Assembly (NCBI GenBank): GCA_035761165.1
Contig: DASTRO010000128.1
Span: forward strand, 20,623 to 84,622
Source: CALCHX01 sp035761165
GTDB taxonomy: Bacteria > Gemmatimonadota > Gemmatimonadetes > Gemmatimonadales > Gemmatimonadaceae
DNA length: 64,000 nt
Reading direction: 5' to 3'
Below, piece after piece: positions 60,261 to 64,000 of the stretch (position 1 is the first letter of the stretch; every line of letters starts with the position of its first letter). The translations under genes and the position numbers were made by a program. Under the pieces are notes generated by a model. That model did no database searches, had not been told where the DNA came from, and saw only the letters and a program-made list of their open reading frames with translations.

Positions 60261-61025
60261 CTACGGGAGAAGATCGAAGGTGGCGCCGTCCGCGGCGAGG
60301 GCGACGTAGCCCCCGTACTCGCGCGCCACCGCGGCGCGCACGTCGGTGCGCTCCACGGGCGGATAGAAGTGCGTGAGCACCAGCCGCCGTGCCCGCGCGA
60401 GCCGCGCGAGCCGCCCCACCTGCTCGGGGGTGAGGTGCGACGGGATGGCCAGGGCGGGCGGAAGCGAGCACTCGGCGAGCAGCAGGTCGCAGTCGCCCGC
60501 CCATGCGGCCAACCCTTCATCGTAACCGGTGTCGCCCGTGTAGACGAGTCGCCGCCCTCCAGCCCGAACGGCGTAGGCGACGCTCTCCTCGGTGTGCGGC
60601 GTCTTGTGGGCCGCCAGCGCCACGTCCTCGGCCAGCGCCAGCTCCTCGCCCGGTCGCACCTCGCTGACAGTGAGCGGGTAGCCGGGCGTGAGGAGCTTGC
60701 TCCAGGCGACGGTGGCGAGCCGCTCGAGCAGCGCGCGCGTCCCCGGCGGCCCCACGATCGTGCACGGTGCCTTGCGTGGCGGCAGCTGCCCATGGCGAAA
60801 GGCGATGAGCAGCGTGCCCACGTCGCTGATGTGGTCGTTGTCGAAGTGGCTGAGGGCGACGTGCGTGATGCCAGACCACTCGACGCCGAGCGCCGCCATG
60901 CGATGGACGACGCCGCTGCCACAGTCCAGCAGCAGGCGCACGGCGCCGGCCTCCACGAGGTGGCCGGCGCAGACGCGGTGGGCGGACGGGGCGGCGGTGC
61001 CGGTCCCGATGGTCGTGAGCCGCAC
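60261..61025 (-). CDS. Metallo-beta-lactamase-fold protein (RNase Z-like)
   Basis: The 254-residue protein begins LTTIGTGTAAPSAHR and has the RNase Z/arylsulfatase-like layout: LLLDCGSGVVHRM, the metal motif region, VYTGDTGYDEGL with the bridging aspartate, and a late LVLTHFYPP histidine. The metal motif is SHFDNDHISD, so the second histidine of HxHxDH is an aspartate. A one-metal or altered site is possible. RNase Z flexible-arm features are not seen. The GTG start is 6 nt after the smc stop, and aroF follows after 17 nt. Confidence 0.85.
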   Translation of the reverse strand: MRLTTIGTGTAAPSAHRVCAGHLVEAGAVRLLLDCGSGVVHRMAALGVEWSGITHVALSHFDNDHISDVGTLLIAFRHGQLPPRKAPCTIVGPPGTRALLERLATVAWSKLLTPGYPLTVSEVRPGEELALAEDVALAAHKTPHTEESVAYAVRAGGRRLVYTGDTGYDEGLAAWAGDCDLLLAECSLPPALAIPSHLTPEQVGRLARLARARRLVLTHFYPPVERTDVRAAVAREYGGYVALAADGATFDLLP

Positions 61026-61031
61026 CGCCCG

Positions 61032-64000
61032 CTACGCCGGGGCTGCGGCCGCTTCCGCCGTCTCGGACTCGTCGGCGGCGTCCGCGCCGTCGGTTGTGGC
61101 GCCGTCGCCGCCGGGGCCCTCGTCCACCTGGCGCCCGCGCATGCGCACGCTCACCAGCGACGACACGCCCGGCTCCTGCATCGTCACGCCGTACACCGCG
61201 TCGGCCGCCTCGGTGGTGGTGCGCGGATTGTGGGTGATGACGATGAACTGCGTGCGCGACTTGAACTGGTTGAGCATGCGCACGTAGCGCCCGATGTTCT
61301 GGTCGTCGAGCGGCGCGTCCACCTCGTCCAGCAGGCAGAAGGGGCTGGGCTTGGTGAGAAAGATCCCGAAGAGCAGCGAGAGCGCCACCAGCGCCCGCTC
61401 GCCGCTGGAGAGGAGATGGATGCGCTGCGTGCGCTTGCCGCGCGGCGAGGCGTGCACCTCGATGTCGCAGTCCAGTGGCTGCTCCGGGTTCTCCAGGCGC
61501 AGGTCGCACTCGCCGCCGCCGAAGAGCGTCATGAAGATCTGGCGGAAGTTCTCGCGCACCTGCGCGAAGGTGGCGAGGAAGAGCTCGCGCGCGGTGGTGT
61601 CGATCTCGCGAATGGCGTGCTGCAGCGACTGCTTGGCCTGCGCCAGGTCGTTGCGCTGCGTGGTGAGGAAGTCGAGCCGCTTGACCTCCTCGTCGTGCTC
61701 CTCGATGGCCAGCGGATTCACCGGGCCGAGCGCGTCGAGCTGCGCCTTGAGGTCGTCGGCCTCGTCGCGGAGCAGGCCCTCCTCCACCTCGAGCATGGTG
61801 GCCGTGGCGATCAGCTCGTCGAGCGGGCGTCGCCACTCGGTCTCCAGCCGTTCCTGGATCGCGCGTCGCCGACCCGCCAGCTCGGTGTAGCGCAGCTCCG
61901 CCTGGTGCTGCTCCTCGGAGCGCTGGGCGGCCTCGCGACGGGCCTCGTCGAGCGCCCGCTCGGCGGCGGCCAGCGCCTCGTCGGCCTCCTGCAGCGCCGT
62001 CTCGGCGGCGGCGAGCCGCGCCTCGGCGTCCCGGAGCGTTCCCTCGCGCGCCTCCAGGTCGGCGCGCCACTCCTCCATCTGCGTGGCGAGCCGCTGATCG
62101 GAATCGGCCAGCGTGGAGAGCTCGGAGTGGAGCGCATGCATGCGCTGCTCGGCGTTCGTGAGCTCCTCGTCCAGCCGGCGCTCGCGGTCGCGCGCGACCT
62201 GCAGGCGGGCCTGCGCCTGCGCCTGCTGCACCTGGCAGGTGGTGCGGAACTCGCGCGCCTCCTCGAGCATCTGGTCCGCGGTGGCGAGCCGCTCGCGCAG
62301 CGAGCCGCCCTCGGCCTCCACGGCGGCGAGCTGCTCCTCGACGCCCTCGGCCTGCGCGGCGAGCGCCTCCAGCCGCTCGGTGAGCTCGCCCCGGCGGTGC
62401 AGGAGCCGGTCGTGCAACGCCTGGGCCTCGGCGAGCTCACGCTCGGCGCGCTGGCGCCGGCGCTCGAGCTCGGCCCGCAGCTCCTCGGCGCGGCGCGCCT
62501 CGCGCTGTGCGGCGGCGGCCTCCTCGGCCGCCGTGGCGGCCGTGCGCTCCGCCGCCTGCAACGCACCACGTGCCTGCTCGGCGGTATCGGCGGCCAGCCG
62601 GCGCGCGGCGTCGGCGGTGGCGACGGCATCGCGCAGCGCGCCCAGCTCGGCGCGGCGGCGCAGCGGGCCGGGGCCGCTCACGGCACCCGGGAGCCAGACC
62701 GCGCCGCGCGCATCGACGAACGCCGCCCCGGCTTCCTCGGCGCGCACGCGCGCGAGCAGGTTGCGGATCCAGCTCCGAGCGGCCGGTGCCGCGTTCACGC
62801 GGGCGAGCAGCGTGTCGGCGTCGGCGTCGGCGTCCGGCGCCGGATCGGGCGGCTCGGCGTCGAGCGGCAGCAGGAGAAGTGGGCCGGGGTTCGCACGGGC
62901 GTGCCACCGGCGCACCGCCTCGGCGGCCGCGCGGTCGCGCACCAGCACCGCGTGCAGGTTGGCGCCCAGAAAGCGCTCGACGAGCAGCGCGGTGTCGGGC
63001 GTGGTCTCGATGAAGTCGGAGAGCGGCCCGAGCACGGCGCCCTCGCCGAACTGCTGTCGGTCGCGCAGGAGCTTGGCGGCGGCGGGCGCGAGGCCCACAC
63101 GCTCGCGCTCCAGCGCCTCGAGCGCGTTGGCCTTGCCCTCCAGCTGGTGCAGCGACTCGGTGGCGCGCGCCAGCTCGGAGCGCGTCGCGGCCTCGCGGTC
63201 GCGCGCGTCGCGCGCCGCCGCCCGCGCGGCGTCGAGCGCGGCCGCGCTCTGCGCCACCTGGACGCGTGCCAGTTCGAGCGCTTCCTCTGCACGAGCGAGC
63301 TCCCCGGCGATGCCGGCAACGTTGTCGCGCACCTGCTGCAGCTCGCCCTCCAGCGTCTCGGCGCGGCGGGTGGCGTCCACCAGCTCGCGCTGCACGCTCT
63401 CGCGGTCCAGCTCCAGGCGGCGCACCTGGTCGCGCAGCTCGCGCAGGCGGCGCTCGTTCTGCTCGAGCGCCGCGCGCGCCTGGGCCACCACGCCGCGCAC
63501 CTCCTCCTCGGCCGCGGCGCGCTCCTCGAGCCGCTCGGTGACGGCGCGCAGCTCCTCCTCGAGCTGCTGGCGCTCGGCGGCCGCCTGCTCGCGGTCGGTG
63601 GAGACGCGCACGCCCGCGGCCTCGCTCTCGCGCCGCTCCTGCTCGGCGCGCTCGCGCCGGGCGACGGCGTTCCGCTGCCGCTCCTCGGCCACCGCCAGCT
63701 CGCCCTGGAGCTGCAGCACGCTTTGGCGCTGCGCGGCCACCAGGCGGGCGAGCTCGGTGCGCTGCGCCTCGGCCGCCGCGCGGGCGCCCTGCGCGCCCTC
63801 GCGCGTGCGCTCGGCGGCGGCCAGTCGCTCGCCCACGGCCGGCGCGCCCTCGCGCAGCGCGGCCACCCGCAGCTCCAGCGCGGCCAGCTCGTCGCGGTGC
63901 GACTCCAGCTCGCGCGCCGCGAGGGTGATCTCGACGTCGAAGCGGCGCGCCGTCAGCTCGGCGTGACGCTCGGCGCGGCGGCGCTGGCGGGCCAGCGAGC
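61032..64000 (-). CDS. smc: Chromosome segregation protein SMC (N-terminus beyond window)
   Basis: SMC dimers organise and segregate the chromosome. The visible 989 codons begin in the first coiled coil at the window edge (the frame is open to 64000). They contain the hinge domain (roughly 62600-63100), the second long coiled coil, and the C-terminal head with the signature HLLSSGERALVALSLLFGI and Walker B PFCLLDEVDAPLDD. The signature reads LSSGE rather than the usual LSGGE. The end is an acidic Ala-rich tail. Coiled-coil arms rich in Glu/Arg/Ala explain the long antisense frames here. The ATP-binding N-terminal head must lie further along, off the window. Confidence 0.94.
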   Translation of the reverse strand, partial: SLARQRRRAERHAELTARRFDVEITLAARELESHRDELAALELRVAALREGAPAVGERLAAAERTREGAQGARAAAEAQRTELARLVAAQRQSVLQLQGELAVAEERQRNAVARRERAEQERRESEAAGVRVSTDREQAAAERQQLEEELRAVTERLEERAAAEEEVRGVVAQARAALEQNERRLRELRDQVRRLELDRESVQRELVDATRRAETLEGELQQVRDNVAGIAGELARAEEALELARVQVAQSAAALDAARAAARDARDREAATRSELARATESLHQLEGKANALEALERERVGLAPAAAKLLRDRQQFGEGAVLGPLSDFIETTPDTALLVERFLGANLHAVLVRDRAAAEAVRRWHARANPGPLLLLPLDAEPPDPAPDADADADTLLARVNAAPAARSWIRNLLARVRAEEAGAAFVDARGAVWLPGAVSGPGPLRRRAELGALRDAVATADAARRLAADTAEQARGALQAAERTAATAAEEAAAAQREARRAEELRAELERRRQRAERELAEAQALHDRLLHRRGELTERLEALAAQAEGVEEQLAAVEAEGGSLRERLATADQMLEEAREFRTTCQVQQAQAQARLQVARDRERRLDEELTNAEQRMHALHSELSTLADSDQRLATQMEEWRADLEAREGTLRDAEARLAAAETALQEADEALAAAERALDEARREAAQRSEEQHQAELRYTELAGRRRAIQERLETEWRRPLDELIATATMLEVEEGLLRDEADDLKAQLDALGPVNPLAIEEHDEEVKRLDFLTTQRNDLAQAKQSLQHAIREIDTTARELFLATFAQVRENFRQIFMTLFGGGECDLRLENPEQPLDCDIEVHASPRGKRTQRIHLLSSGERALVALSLLFGIFLTKPSPFCLLDEVDAPLDDQNIGRYVRMLNQFKSRTQFIVITHNPRTTTEAADAVYGVTMQEPGVSSLVSVRMRGRQVDEGPGGDGATTDGADAADESETAEAAAAPA

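Noticed and set aside
62113..63966. 617-codon plus-strand frame over smc
   Set aside because: It is Ser/Arg/Ala low-complexity and antisense to the regular coiled-coil coding of smc.

Overview
The window is GC-rich, gene-dense chromosomal DNA from a diderm bacterium. An outer membrane is indicated by TolC, LolA, Lnt, lipoproteins and a beta-barrel candidate. The gene mix fits Gemmatimonadota best: a short primary-type sigma factor without region 1.1, a bacillithiol deacetylase (BshB1), kynurenine-pathway genes, a PEP-CTERM protein, very large two-component and Ser/Thr kinases, and FtsX/MacB permeases. This assignment is inference; there is no rRNA gene here to settle it. I see no tRNA, rRNA, insertion sequence, prophage or CRISPR array, so this looks like core chromosome.

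Layout. 1-2615 (+): end of cinA, then grpE-dnaJ. 2762-7248 (-): bshB1-kynA-kynB, then cysteine desulfurase-mnmA. 7395-13568 (-): tolC, membrane-fusion protein, ABC ATPase and two permeases, a MacAB-TolC-type exporter. 13721-15218 (-): a secreted unknown and a creatininase-family hydrolase, divergent from a giant NtrY-like histidine kinase and a pseudokinase-kinase protein (15232-21079, +). 21110-23527 (-): an aldehyde dehydrogenase and a quinone oxidoreductase. 23577-24722 (+): a double AsnC/AhbAB-like protein. 24822-25190 (-): a small membrane protein. 25381-28223 (+): an unknown lipoprotein and a ComM/YifB ATPase.

28877-32592 (+) is an overlapping operon: larE, a small LarE-tail-like protein, thpR, an anchored unknown and an NtrC-type regulator. 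32692-37543 (+): a membrane unknown, an aldehyde dehydrogenase, lepB, the sigma factor and yajQ. 37647-39796: a lipoprotein facing a PEP-CTERM protein. 40129-47531 (+): lnt, a 12-codon leader ORF, rimO, hemL, a SpoIID-like protein, an outer-membrane protein and a Gfo/Idh/MocA oxidoreductase. 47692-52088 (-): Crp/Fnr regulator, metallo-beta-lactamase-fold protein, CsgG-like protein and HD-GYP protein. 52393-58312 (+): rpmE-prfA-prmC-ylbF-tmk-ctp-DUF2520. 58361-64000 (-): smc (cut by the window edge), an MBL-fold protein and DAHP synthase, then lolA.

No single exotic gene cluster stands out. The most interesting signals are (i) a recurrent TAnnTT box exactly 6-7 nt before a start codon at five places, suggesting leaderless transcripts; (ii) one of these drives a 12-codon leader ORF whose stop overlaps the rimO start; (iii) a tandem pseudokinase-kinase encoded just after a histidine kinase with about 14 predicted membrane segments; (iv) a fused double siroheme-decarboxylase-like protein; (v) a free-standing small protein resembling the LarE tail; and (vi) intergenic low-complexity inverted repeats shared by several unrelated gene borders.
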